Below, one piece after another: positions 6,749-12,316 of a DNA stretch of 12,316 bases. Within the stretch, counting starts at the first letter, position 1. Each line of letters opens with the position of its first letter. The translations under genes were made by a program, and so were the position numbers. Where the stretch lies: contig DHDG01000003.1 of NCBI GenBank assembly GCA_002399265.1, positions 34,212 through 46,527 of the forward strand. Direction: 5' to 3'. The notes below the pieces were generated by a model. It did not search any database, had not been told where the DNA came from, and was given only the letters and a program-made list of their open reading frames with translations. This DNA is from Firmicutes bacterium UBA4882. GTDB lineage: Bacteria; Bacillota; UBA4882.

Positions 6749-7526
6749 AGAGACCTGGAATCAGTATTTGTGGATCCTGCGGCTCGCCGTCATGATAGAC
6801 TGCGAAATAGAGCCCTTCCGCGCCTTCGGGTCCCGGCCCGGCGCGACCAATAATTTGTCCGGCTGTCACCGGATCGCCTGCCGCAATGGCAGTTTCCGAT
6901 AGATGTCCGTAGACGCTGCGCCAATGACGATCATGATCAATTGTAATCAAGGTTCCATGCAGTGTATCATGTTCTATTCTGGCAACTTGACCTCCAGCAA
7001 TTGCCACTACCGAGGCGCTTGACGAGGATGCCAGAAATACTCCGGCGTGCAGGTTCCAGGCACCCATACTGTCATCGCGTTTCCAGCCAAATGTTTCTGT
7101 GACCCTGCCCGGACACGGTCGGACAAATTCTGATGGACTCACGGCCACCAGAGAAGCAGTGCTCGATTCCCTGATAGTTTGAGTTAACATGGCGTCGAAT
7201 TCGGCCGTCTGCCGCTGCATCAGACTAGACAGTTCTGACAATGGCTGCGCACCAGTCGTATGGAATGGTTTGGTGCCTGGCTTGGCGCCTGACTTGGTGC
7301 CTGCTTCGGCACTCGCCTGCGGCACAGTGCTGCCCCGCACCGCAGAGGCGGCCGGGCTTTGAATTCTTAGCGCTGTGGAGCGCCAAACCCCTACGGCAAA
7401 ACCGAGCAGAAACAATAACAACAATAAAAGCCAGTTATTTCTAGTCTTGGTCCATAACAAGCACCGCTTGGCAAAATCGGTGAGCTTCTGCGGCAGCGCA
7501 GCAATCAGCTTCGGCTTAGCACACAC
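6747..7526 (-). CDS. SpoIIQ-like LytM/M23 protein with degenerate active site
   Basis: 259 residues from GTG 7526 (262 from GTG 7535). One membrane helix (NNWLLLLLLFLLGFAVGVW, about 30-48) follows a basic cytoplasmic N-terminus. Then come a Ser/Pro/Ala-rich linker with a small Gly-Thr-Lys repeat and a C-terminal LytM/M23 domain (about 135-257). The place between spoIID and spoIIID is that of spoIIQ, the forespore half of the channel that binds SpoIIIAH across the engulfment septum. The HxxxD motif reads HAGVF, so the zinc Asp is replaced by Phe. The central YGHLS His is kept. The terminal HLH reads GLY, so both histidines are lost. The domain is therefore predicted not to be an active endopeptidase. 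GTG 7526 is preferred because GGGGGTG (7539-7533) sits 6 nt upstream; GTG 7535 lies within that site. The gene follows spoIID by about 60 nt and is probably cotranscribed. Confidence 0.85.
   Translation of the reverse strand: MCAKPKLIAALPQKLTDFAKRCLLWTKTRNNWLLLLLLFLLGFAVGVWRSTALRIQSPAASAVRGSTVPQASAEAGTKSGAKPGTKPFHTTGAQPLSELSSLMQRQTAEFDAMLTQTIRESSTASLVAVSPSEFVRPCPGRVTETFGWKRDDSMGAWNLHAGVFLASSSSASVVAIAGGQVARIEHDTLHGTLITIDHDRHWRSVYGHLSETAIAAGDPVTAGQIIGRAGPGPEGAEGLYFAVYHDGEPQDPQILIPGL
7270..7305. repeat. three 12-bp tandem repeats inside the spoIIQ-like gene
   Basis: Three units of about TTGGTGCCTGGC (7270-7281, 7282-7293, 7294-7305) differ by one to three bases. On the coding strand they give the Gly/Ala-Thr/Ala-Lys-Ser/Pro linker segment AGTKSGAKPGTKP between the membrane helix and the LytM domain. 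The copy number could vary between strains. Confidence 0.7.
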
Positions 7527-7532
7527 TTTAAA

Positions 7533-7559
7533 CACCCCCGGTAGTATTGTTGCCGGGGG
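7533..7559 (-). promoter_or_regulatory. hairpin sequestering the ribosome-binding site of the spoIIQ-like gene
   Basis: In the minus-strand RNA CCCCCGG (7559-7553) pairs perfectly with CCGGGGG (7541-7535) around an 11-nt loop. The 3' arm supplies the five G of the ribosome-binding site GGGGGTG (7539-7533). The following bases are TGTTTAAAG, with no useful U-tract, so translational masking is more likely than termination. It lies in the spoIID to spoIIQ-like gap. Confidence 0.55.
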
Positions 7560-7585
7560 ATTTCCTGAATATGCAAAAACTGTTA

Positions 7586-8569
7586 TTAAGGGATCTGATT
7601 AGCAATTTTGACCAGTGTTGTTCCGGGGTAATAGTGCTGCAAGATACGGCTGAAACTGTATCCTTTTTGCGCCCATCCGTCGCAGCCATATTGACACAAC
7701 CCCACGCCATGCCCATACCCAATTGTCGTGATCACCAGGTTTTTTCCGGAAACATTATACCGAATCCTGGGGGAATTAAGGCCCAGCGCGGTCCGAAACT
7801 GCTCAGCCGTAATTTTTTTTCCTGCAAAGATTATTTGCTGCGCCCGGCCGGTATTGCTTTGCCCAACCATCTTCAGAATTCCGCTCCCCTGAGTGGACGC
7901 GGTGATTGCTTTGCCCTGAAAAGCCTTCACTTTTAATTTGGCAGCCGCTTCCTGAATTGTGAACCGGTAGGTCTGGCGGTACTTCGGAGAATGCCCGTCT
8001 GCCCCGCAAACTACGCTGCGCAGATAAGGATAATCCTTGCCCCATACTTCCACGGCCGCTTCGGTCACGCCTCCGCAAGTGGAATGGTAGATCGCCTCAA
8101 TCGGTTTTCCCTCATAAGTAAGCAGCAACGAGGCTGTTTCAGTGACCGCCTGTCGGATACGTGCCAGATTGGTACCGTAGCGCATTCCCCATTTGGTGCG
8201 CAGCTCCTTTTCGCCTAACCAGGCCTGCCCCTCTCCGGGATCACAGCTCAAATCGGCGTTCGGATGATACTTACTGCCTTTGCCGCCAAAGCATTTCAGC
8301 CGCTTAACTGTAAAGGTCCGCGCCGCCACAGCCTGCGCTTTCAGAGCCTCCAAATGAAAATTGGCCGGCATTTCTGCCGCCACAACCCCAACCAAATAGT
8401 CTTCCAGTGTCAGGCGATACAAAGCGTGTGCTTGAGTATCATAGAGCTTGACGCTAATGGCGCTGCTCTCCTGTTGTTGCGGTGCCTGGCAACTCCTGAC
8501 CAGGAAAGCAGGCAGCATGAGGGTGAGTATTACTATTAGTGAGAAAAGATAAGCGGCGGCTTTTTTCAT
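7586..8569 (-). CDS. spoIID: SpoIID, peptidoglycan lytic transglycosylase of engulfment
   Basis: 327 residues. An N-terminal membrane anchor (residues 5-24) is followed by the SpoIID domain. Hallmarks are LEDYLVGVVAAEMP (55-68) with the expected catalytic Glu66, AQAVAARTF (79-86), YHSTCGG (161-167) and GYGHGVGLCQYG (284-295). Cys and His residues in YHPNADLSC and in YHSTCGG may bind metal, as reported for the clostridial enzyme. SpoIID cleaves glycan strands after SpoIIP removes stem peptides, and with SpoIIM drives membrane migration around the forespore. The start ATG 8569 has a good GGAGGG with a 6-nt spacer. A sigma-E-like promoter lies about 40 nt upstream, which fits mother-cell expression. 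The spoIIQ-like gene follows by about 60 nt. spoIIP is not in this window. Confidence 0.96.
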   Translation of the reverse strand: MKKAAAYLFSLIVILTLMLPAFLVRSCQAPQQQESSAISVKLYDTQAHALYRLTLEDYLVGVVAAEMPANFHLEALKAQAVAARTFTVKRLKCFGGKGSKYHPNADLSCDPGEGQAWLGEKELRTKWGMRYGTNLARIRQAVTETASLLLTYEGKPIEAIYHSTCGGVTEAAVEVWGKDYPYLRSVVCGADGHSPKYRQTYRFTIQEAAAKLKVKAFQGKAITASTQGSGILKMVGQSNTGRAQQIIFAGKKITAEQFRTALGLNSPRIRYNVSGKNLVITTIGYGHGVGLCQYGCDGWAQKGYSFSRILQHYYPGTTLVKIANQIP

Positions 8570-8764
8570 ATGATTCCCTCCGGCGTATACTGGGACAGGT
8601 CTTCAGAATCTTATGCGCCGGAAGCACTCTTTATGACTGCAAGCGTAGAACGCAGACAGAGGGCGCCCGGCCGGACGCCCCCTGCCCACCTTGTACCCCT
8701 AACCCCTCTTATCTAATCTAATGCGGTATGAGAACTGGTGCTCATGACCGCTGCGGGCCGAAAA
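8570..8764. other. ywmB-spoIID gap, no gene; murA absent
   Basis: About 195 nt with no supportable gene. In Bacillus murAA lies between ywmB and spoIID; no remnant of its 1.2-kb reading frame is visible here. The stretch holds the candidate spoIID promoter (8608-8636), a GC-rich hairpin at 8661-8680 (GGGCG pairing with CGCCC) without a T-tract, and a C-rich stretch at about 8676-8710. Confidence 0.6.
8608..8636 (-). promoter_or_regulatory. candidate sigma-E-type promoter of spoIID
   Basis: On the minus strand TCATAAA (8636-8630), a 14-nt spacer and CATAAGAT (8615-8608) resemble the Bacillus sigma-E consensus KMATATT, 14-15 nt, CATACANT, with 5 of 7 and 6 of 8 positions respectively. The transcript would start about 30 nt before the spoIID ATG. 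spoIID is a known sigma-E gene in Bacillus. Supported by motif and position only. Confidence 0.55.
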
Positions 8765-9517
8765 TCAGAACAATTCTGTCAGAAATGGACTGGCTAATGT
8801 CACGATAGTGCTGCCGCTATGTTGATTGTAACGTGCTGCAATCTGCAAATTCAGCTGCACCCCACCGAAATCCATCGTCTTACCTAACCTGGCGCAATTG
8901 GCCCCTGCCACTGTCCCAAAAGAATCTGACTGATAGGATACGATCTGGCCCCCCACTGACGCTACCGTACGATTACATAAGGCGCGTACTGTATCGGCGC
9001 TCATGTGCCCGGGAACCGATCCGCTGATCCCGATTGATACTTCCCCGGTTCTGCCGCCTTCGGTAAGCAGATTCAGGACTTTACGGCGCAGACTTGCTAT
9101 TTCAGATGTCACATCTTCGCCAACCAGCAAAATGCCGACATGCGTAGATCCTCCCATCGTCCGGTTCGAGCTTTGCACCGTAATAATGGCCCTAATTCCG
9201 CCGGTCAGACTTCCTTCAACAGTATAGTAGCACAGGTCGTCTTCTTCACTGATCGTTGGACGCGTGAGGGCTTTCACTCCCATATTTTGGGCCAATTTGC
9301 GACCGATTCCTTCAACTTCAGAGAGCGAAAGGAACTGCGCGCCGATTTCCGCCCAGCCATCAATGACAAATTCGTCGGCAAGGACCGCTGCTGCTTCCCA
9401 CGCCTTCAATATTGAGTCCGGCTCCAGACTCTGTCCTAAACTAATATCTACGAATTTTGTCGCCAGCACAAATATGATTAATGCAGATAATGCCAATTTG
9501 ATCAGTAACTTTTTCAT
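8765..9517 (-). CDS. ywmB: YwmB-family secreted protein (DUF1779, 'TATA-box binding-like' fold)
   Basis: 250 residues. An N-terminal signal or anchor (MKKLLIKLALSALIIFVLAT) is followed by a soluble domain of about 220 residues. I assign the YwmB family from its place beside spoIID, its length and its overall pattern, including YTVEGSLTGG, the stretch around VGILLVGED and the C-terminal IAARYNQHSGSTIVTLASP. The family name comes from a structural likeness to TATA-box binding proteins; an exported DNA-binding role is unlikely and the function is unknown. ATG 9517 is chosen because it begins a normal signal peptide. It is preceded by GGGGGTGGG with a spacer of about 5 nt. A longer frame to 9535 would place extra residues before the signal peptide. 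A terminator lies upstream at 9640-9678, so ywmB has its own promoter, which I could not identify. Confidence 0.83.
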   Translation of the reverse strand: MKKLLIKLALSALIIFVLATKFVDISLGQSLEPDSILKAWEAAAVLADEFVIDGWAEIGAQFLSLSEVEGIGRKLAQNMGVKALTRPTISEEDDLCYYTVEGSLTGGIRAIITVQSSNRTMGGSTHVGILLVGEDVTSEIASLRRKVLNLLTEGGRTGEVSIGISGSVPGHMSADTVRALCNRTVASVGGQIVSYQSDSFGTVAGANCARLGKTMDFGGVQLNLQIAARYNQHSGSTIVTLASPFLTELF

Positions 9518-9639
9518 AAGTCCCACCCCCGCCAAAAATGAACCTGTCTCTCTTTGACGGCATTATCGGCTGGGGTAAAGCGACTTATACAAATCCATTG
9601 CCATTTTTAATTAAAATTTCTGTCGCAGACCAAACCTAT

Positions 9640-9678
9640 AAAAAAAAGCTGTCCGCGCTAAACCGCTCGAACAGCTTT
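9640..9678 (-). terminator. rho-independent terminator after the small membrane-protein gene
   Basis: On the minus strand AAAGCTGT (9678-9671) pairs perfectly with ACAGCTTT (9652-9645) around an 18-nt loop. Five more T follow (9644-9640), continuing the TTT of the 3' arm. It lies 20 nt past the stop codon. Confidence 0.85.
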
Positions 9679-9697
9679 GGTCACAACTAATGATGTT

Positions 9698-9991
9698 TTA
9701 ATAGCCCTTAAACGCCAGCATCGTGCGAGAGAAAAACCGGATCGCCAGATTGACCAACACATAGAGCGCAAAAAACACCAGTAACACCAAGAGCCAAACC
9801 ATTTCGATGCCCATCGCCATCGTCCGCCAAAGCAACCCAATCGTAAAAGGGTAAATGAGGCCGTTAACTCTGACGGATTCCGGAACTATCATTTTTTCGA
9901 TCCCGATTAGAATCTGCATTGGATAATAAAGCAACTGAATTGGAATACGCTTCGCCCAGCCGATCACGTTGTCACGCGAATTCAAAGACAT
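9698..9991 (-). CDS. small membrane protein, function unknown
   Basis: 97 residues from ATG 9991. I do not recognise a family. An N-terminal amphipathic part (MSLNSRDNVIGWAKRIPIQLL) precedes a hydrophobic stretch at about residues 43-60, and a strong helix (MVWLLVLLVFFALYVLVNLAI) lies near 64-84. The tail is short and basic, with a final FKGY. The start is supported by GGGGGGAGG just upstream; its spacer to the ATG is only 3 nt, so TTG at codon 3, with a 9-nt spacer, is also possible. The longer frame from ATG 10051 is unlikely because that ATG lies within a consensus TATAAT promoter element. A terminator follows, so the gene is probably monocistronic. Its own promoter and terminator and a long hydrophobic helix support a real gene. 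Confidence 0.65.
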   Translation of the reverse strand: MSLNSRDNVIGWAKRIPIQLLYYPMQILIGIEKMIVPESVRVNGLIYPFTIGLLWRTMAMGIEMVWLLVLLVFFALYVLVNLAIRFFSRTMLAFKGY

Positions 9992-10049
9992 TTGCCTCCC
10001 CCCTCTATCAATAACTTGTCCGACAATAATAAGGTATTCCTCTAAAACC

Positions 10050-10055
10050 ATTATA
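10050..10055 (-). promoter_or_regulatory. -10 element (TATAAT) of the small membrane-protein gene
   Basis: A perfect TATAAT on the minus strand lies about 60 nt upstream of the preferred start. At 17 nt upstream the sequence is TGCATG, a poor -35 box, so strength and sigma factor are uncertain. An 8-bp inverted repeat (GCAAAATG at 10123-10130, CATTTTGC at 10162-10169) lies about 70 nt further upstream. Confidence 0.4.
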
Positions 10056-10181
10056 TGTTAGCAAAGGCAAAACATGCACAGAACGGAATAAGTTTCTGAT
10101 ACCTATTTGAACATATTTTAACGCAAAATGTTTCACTTTTAGCACTTTTTACAGAAATAAGCATTTTGCCATGGCTGCAGC

Positions 10182-10207
10182 GGGGGACAAGGGGGACACA
10201 AGGGGAC
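10182..10207. repeat. G-run iterations flanking the palindromic repeat
   Basis: Three successive units GGGGGACAA, GGGGGACACAA and GGGGAC run into the left arm of the large palindrome. They occur only on this side, as if the outer end of the element had been partly duplicated. Confidence 0.6.
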
Positions 10208-10344
10208 GGTTCTTTTGTGCTACTTTTTGAGACCCGGCAGACCAGGGGGCGGTGCTTCTGTCCGCCTTATCCCAGACCTGTTGTTCTGGACGGACAGAAG
10301 CGTCGCCCCCTGGTCTGAGCACAAAAGAACCGTCCCCTTGTGTC
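10195..10344. repeat. 150-bp nested palindromic repeat (REP-like element)
   Basis: The outer arms, 26 bp each, are perfect inverted complements: 10195-10220 (core GGGGACGGTTCTTTTGTGC) and 10319-10344. Inner arms of 27 bp (10238-10264 and 10291-10317) match except for two positions that would both be G-U pairs in RNA. The centre has a further CCAGA/TCTGG stem (10272-10276 and 10285-10289). The inner arm, with CGGTGCTTCTGT, looks like a diverged copy of the outer CGGTTCTTTTGT, so the element is a repeat within a repeat. From memory, GGGGACGGTTCTT hairpins recur in many clostridial genomes, some near REP-associated tyrosine transposases; no transposase gene is here. It starts four bases past the reductase stop and could also act as a 3' end. 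Confidence 0.85.
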
Positions 10345-10347
10345 AAT

Positions 10348-12316
10348 TTATCCGCACTTAGAATAACCGCAGCTCTTGCAGATATGGCAGCCGCTTTCCA
10401 TAATCATTGGCTCGCCGCATTCCGGACATTGTCCGAAATGTTGAGTGGCGGCGGTGGCGTTAACGCTGGCAGCCTGCTCATTCTGAGCAACGCGGACTGC
10501 CGCAGGCGCCTGAACAACTGATTGCAGCGCGCGAGCAATGGCATCCGGGCAAGAGGTTACATTGACGCCATCACGGCGAATACAAGCCGGGCACCGAATA
10601 CCCCGAATCTGCTCAATAATGGCGTCCGTCGCCACCCCTGAACGCAGAGCAATCGAGATTAACCGGCTGGTGGCTTCTGACTGGGATGCGCAGCCACCGG
10701 CACGTCCGGTATTAGTAAACACCTCTGTGATACCCATATCATCCGAGTTGACGGTCACATAAAGATTACCACAACCAATTTTAAACTTCTGCGTGGTTCC
10801 AATCAGCACATCCGGACGCGAACGCGGGTGCGTTACATTATCGCCGGGTTTTCCGGTGTCAGTCCCGGCTTCTTGATTGCCGCTCTGGCCGATTCCGGCA
10901 GATAACACTTGTTCCGCCCGGCTGCCATCCCGGTAAACTGTAATCCCCTTGCATCCAGATTGATAGGACTGCATCAAAATGTCCTCGACCTGATCAACCG
11001 TGGTCTCATTAGGCAGATTGATGGTCTTGGAGACGGCGTTATCGGTATATTGCTGAAAAGCAGCCTGAACAGCAAGGTGGCGTTCCGGCGGTATTTCCAG
11101 CGATGTTTTGAATAGATCCGCCAGGGCATCTGGCACATCGTCGTTACTCCGCAAGCTTCCTGTCAGAGCAACCTGTTTCAGAATCTTCTCCTGATCCAGT
11201 CCTTCTTTCAACAGGCTTTCGCCCAGCAGCGGTACGATTTCAATCAGGGTTTCCCCTGACAGCACATGTCGTTCATACGCCAATGCAAAATATGGTTCAA
11301 TACCGCTGGAGCATCCGGCGATACTGGAAATGGTTCCGGTAGGTGCCACCGTAGTAATAGTGGCGTTACGCATCGGCTTCTGCCCGGGCAGATCAAAAAT
11401 GCTACCGGCAAAGTTGGGGAACGCACCCCGCAGCTCTGCTAAACGCTGCGATTCCTTGACGCCTTCACTGTGTATAAAGCGCATGACTTCAATAGCAGTT
11501 TGTTCCGCCTGATCAGAATCATATGGGATACCCAATCTGACCAACAGATCGGCAAATCCCATAACGCCTAACCCAATTTTGCGATTGGACTTGGTGACGC
11601 GCTCAATCTCCGGCAATGGGAATTTGCTGGCATCAATAACATTATCGAGAAAATGAACTGCCAGATGGATTGTCTCAGCCAAGGACTTATAATCCACAGC
11701 CGCCTGCGCCTGACCATCCTTTTGGGCAGACACAAAAACGCCCAGATTGATCGAACCCAGATTACAGGATTCATAGGGGAGCAATGGCTGTTCTCCGCAT
11801 GGATTAGTACTCTCGATCATGCCAATTGCCGGTGTCGGATTATCCGCATTCATCTTGTCGATAAAGATCAGCCCCGGTTCGCCATTCGACCAGGCCATGC
11901 CAGCAATTTTACGGAAAACTTCGCGTGCATCCAAGGTCTTGGCTACTTTTCCGCTGCGCGGATTAATAAGTTCATAGGATTCTCCCGCCGCGACAGCCTC
12001 CATGAATGAATCGGTGATGGCCACCGACAAGTTAAAATTGGCGATTTCACCCTCGGTCTTCTTTAACTCCAGAAATTCTTGAATGTCCGGGTGATCCACC
12101 CGTAAAACGCCCATATTGGCTCCGCGACGGGTTCCACCCTGTTTCACGGCTTCCGTGGCGGAATTATAAACTTTGATAAATGAAAGCGGTCCACTGGCCA
12201 GACCGCCGGTGGATTTTACGATATCATCCTTCGGGCGCAGACGCGAAAACGAAAAGCCTGTCCCGCCACCAGACTGATGAATTAAGGCAGCCGCTTTGAG
12301 GGTATCAAAGATCCCC
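10348..12316 (-). CDS. nrdJ: adenosylcobalamin-dependent (class II) ribonucleoside-diphosphate reductase, 5' end outside window
   Basis: 655 codons are open to the right edge; the N-terminal part is missing. The enzyme reduces ribonucleotides to deoxyribonucleotides, using vitamin B12 coenzyme to make a thiyl radical, with or without oxygen. The barrel motifs are present: SGGGTGFSFSRLRP near the visible start, KQGGTRRGANMGV, and NPCGEQ with the radical Cys at visible residue 173, its Asn and Glu partners and the following SCNLGSINL Cys at 184. The C-terminal half has SKTINLPN and GCKGITVYRDGSR, typical of class II enzymes. A TSCPDA domain follows, then a Cys-rich zinc-ribbon-like tail (CPECG, CHICKSCGYSKCG) whose cysteines probably relay electrons from thioredoxin. 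No intein or frameshift is seen in the visible part. The gene ends four bases from a palindromic repeat. Confidence 0.95.
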   Translation of the reverse strand, partial: GIFDTLKAAALIHQSGGGTGFSFSRLRPKDDIVKSTGGLASGPLSFIKVYNSATEAVKQGGTRRGANMGVLRVDHPDIQEFLELKKTEGEIANFNLSVAITDSFMEAVAAGESYELINPRSGKVAKTLDAREVFRKIAGMAWSNGEPGLIFIDKMNADNPTPAIGMIESTNPCGEQPLLPYESCNLGSINLGVFVSAQKDGQAQAAVDYKSLAETIHLAVHFLDNVIDASKFPLPEIERVTKSNRKIGLGVMGFADLLVRLGIPYDSDQAEQTAIEVMRFIHSEGVKESQRLAELRGAFPNFAGSIFDLPGQKPMRNATITTVAPTGTISSIAGCSSGIEPYFALAYERHVLSGETLIEIVPLLGESLLKEGLDQEKILKQVALTGSLRSNDDVPDALADLFKTSLEIPPERHLAVQAAFQQYTDNAVSKTINLPNETTVDQVEDILMQSYQSGCKGITVYRDGSRAEQVLSAGIGQSGNQEAGTDTGKPGDNVTHPRSRPDVLIGTTQKFKIGCGNLYVTVNSDDMGITEVFTNTGRAGGCASQSEATSRLISIALRSGVATDAIIEQIRGIRCPACIRRDGVNVTSCPDAIARALQSVVQAPAAVRVAQNEQAASVNATAATQHFGQCPECGEPMIMESGCHICKSCGYSKCG

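Noticed and set aside
8728..8745. ATGAG/CTCAT inverted repeat after ywmB considered as a terminator
   Set aside because: Only 5 bp, no T-tract on either strand, and such short repeats are expected by chance.
9992..10051. Longer start for the small membrane protein
   Set aside because: The ATG lies inside a consensus TATAAT box and has no Shine-Dalgarno; a G-rich site precedes 9991.
10123..10169. 8-bp inverted repeat GCAAAATG/CATTTTGC considered as a regulatory site
   Set aside because: The arms are AT-rich and 31 nt apart; plausible by chance and no second copy is seen nearby.
10182..10344. Repeated G-rich units considered as a CRISPR array
   Set aside because: Units are 8-11 bp with no unique spacers of regular length and no cas genes; they belong to the palindromic element.
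10149..10346. A 65-codon minus-strand reading frame across the palindromic repeat
   Set aside because: Its frame is open only because of the repeat's composition; both arms encode mirror-image low-complexity peptide and it has no ribosome-binding site. Such frames are a common false gene in genomes with this repeat.

Overview
The window reads as a chromosomal core region of an endospore-forming Firmicute that has an outer membrane, most likely a Negativicute of the Sporomusa/Pelosinus/Acetonema kind. Three things point this way: a block of conserved sporulation genes (ywmB, spoIID, a spoIIQ-like M23 gene, spoIIID, mbl), a CwlD-type spore cortex amidase, and a signal-peptide protein that looks like an outer-membrane beta-barrel. 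The assignment to a lineage is inference, because there is no rRNA here. Every gene I can support lies on the minus strand, so transcription runs from the right edge to the left edge.

Right to left. (1) 12316-10348: the 3' part of a class II (adenosylcobalamin-dependent) ribonucleotide reductase, cut by the window edge. Only four bases separate its stop from a 150-bp nested palindromic repeat (10195-10344). (2) 9991-9698: a small two-helix membrane protein of unknown function, with a terminator after it. (3) 9517-8765: ywmB, then about 195 bp without a gene. murA, which sits between ywmB and spoIID in Bacillus, is absent. (4) 8569-6747: spoIID and a SpoIIQ-like LytM/M23 protein that has lost its metal ligands. 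Together they would remodel septal peptidoglycan and link forespore and mother cell during engulfment. A sigma-E-like promoter precedes spoIID and a strong hairpin terminator ends the unit. (5) 6654-5274: spoIIID, with its own sigma-E-like promoter, then the MreB/Mbl actin homologue and a terminator. (6) 5073-4327: a five-helix membrane protein resembling SpoIIM, preceded by a 25-bp near-perfect palindrome that looks like an operator and followed by a terminator. (7) 4163-3561: an RsmC-like methyltransferase. (8) 3389-2091: a CwlD-type cortex amidase fused to a GerMN domain. (9) 2029-893: the putative beta-barrel. (10) 877-1: the N-terminal extradiol-dioxygenase-like domain of an AmmeMemoRadiSam protein A, cut by the left edge.

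Most of the window is housekeeping and sporulation genes in a familiar order, and I see no phage, CRISPR or defence island. The points that merit a second look are the CwlD-GerM fusion, the degenerate M23 active site, two hairpins whose 3' arm contains the ribosome-binding site of the next gene, a general use of G-run ribosome-binding sites, the operator-like palindrome, and the nested palindromic repeat after the reductase gene.
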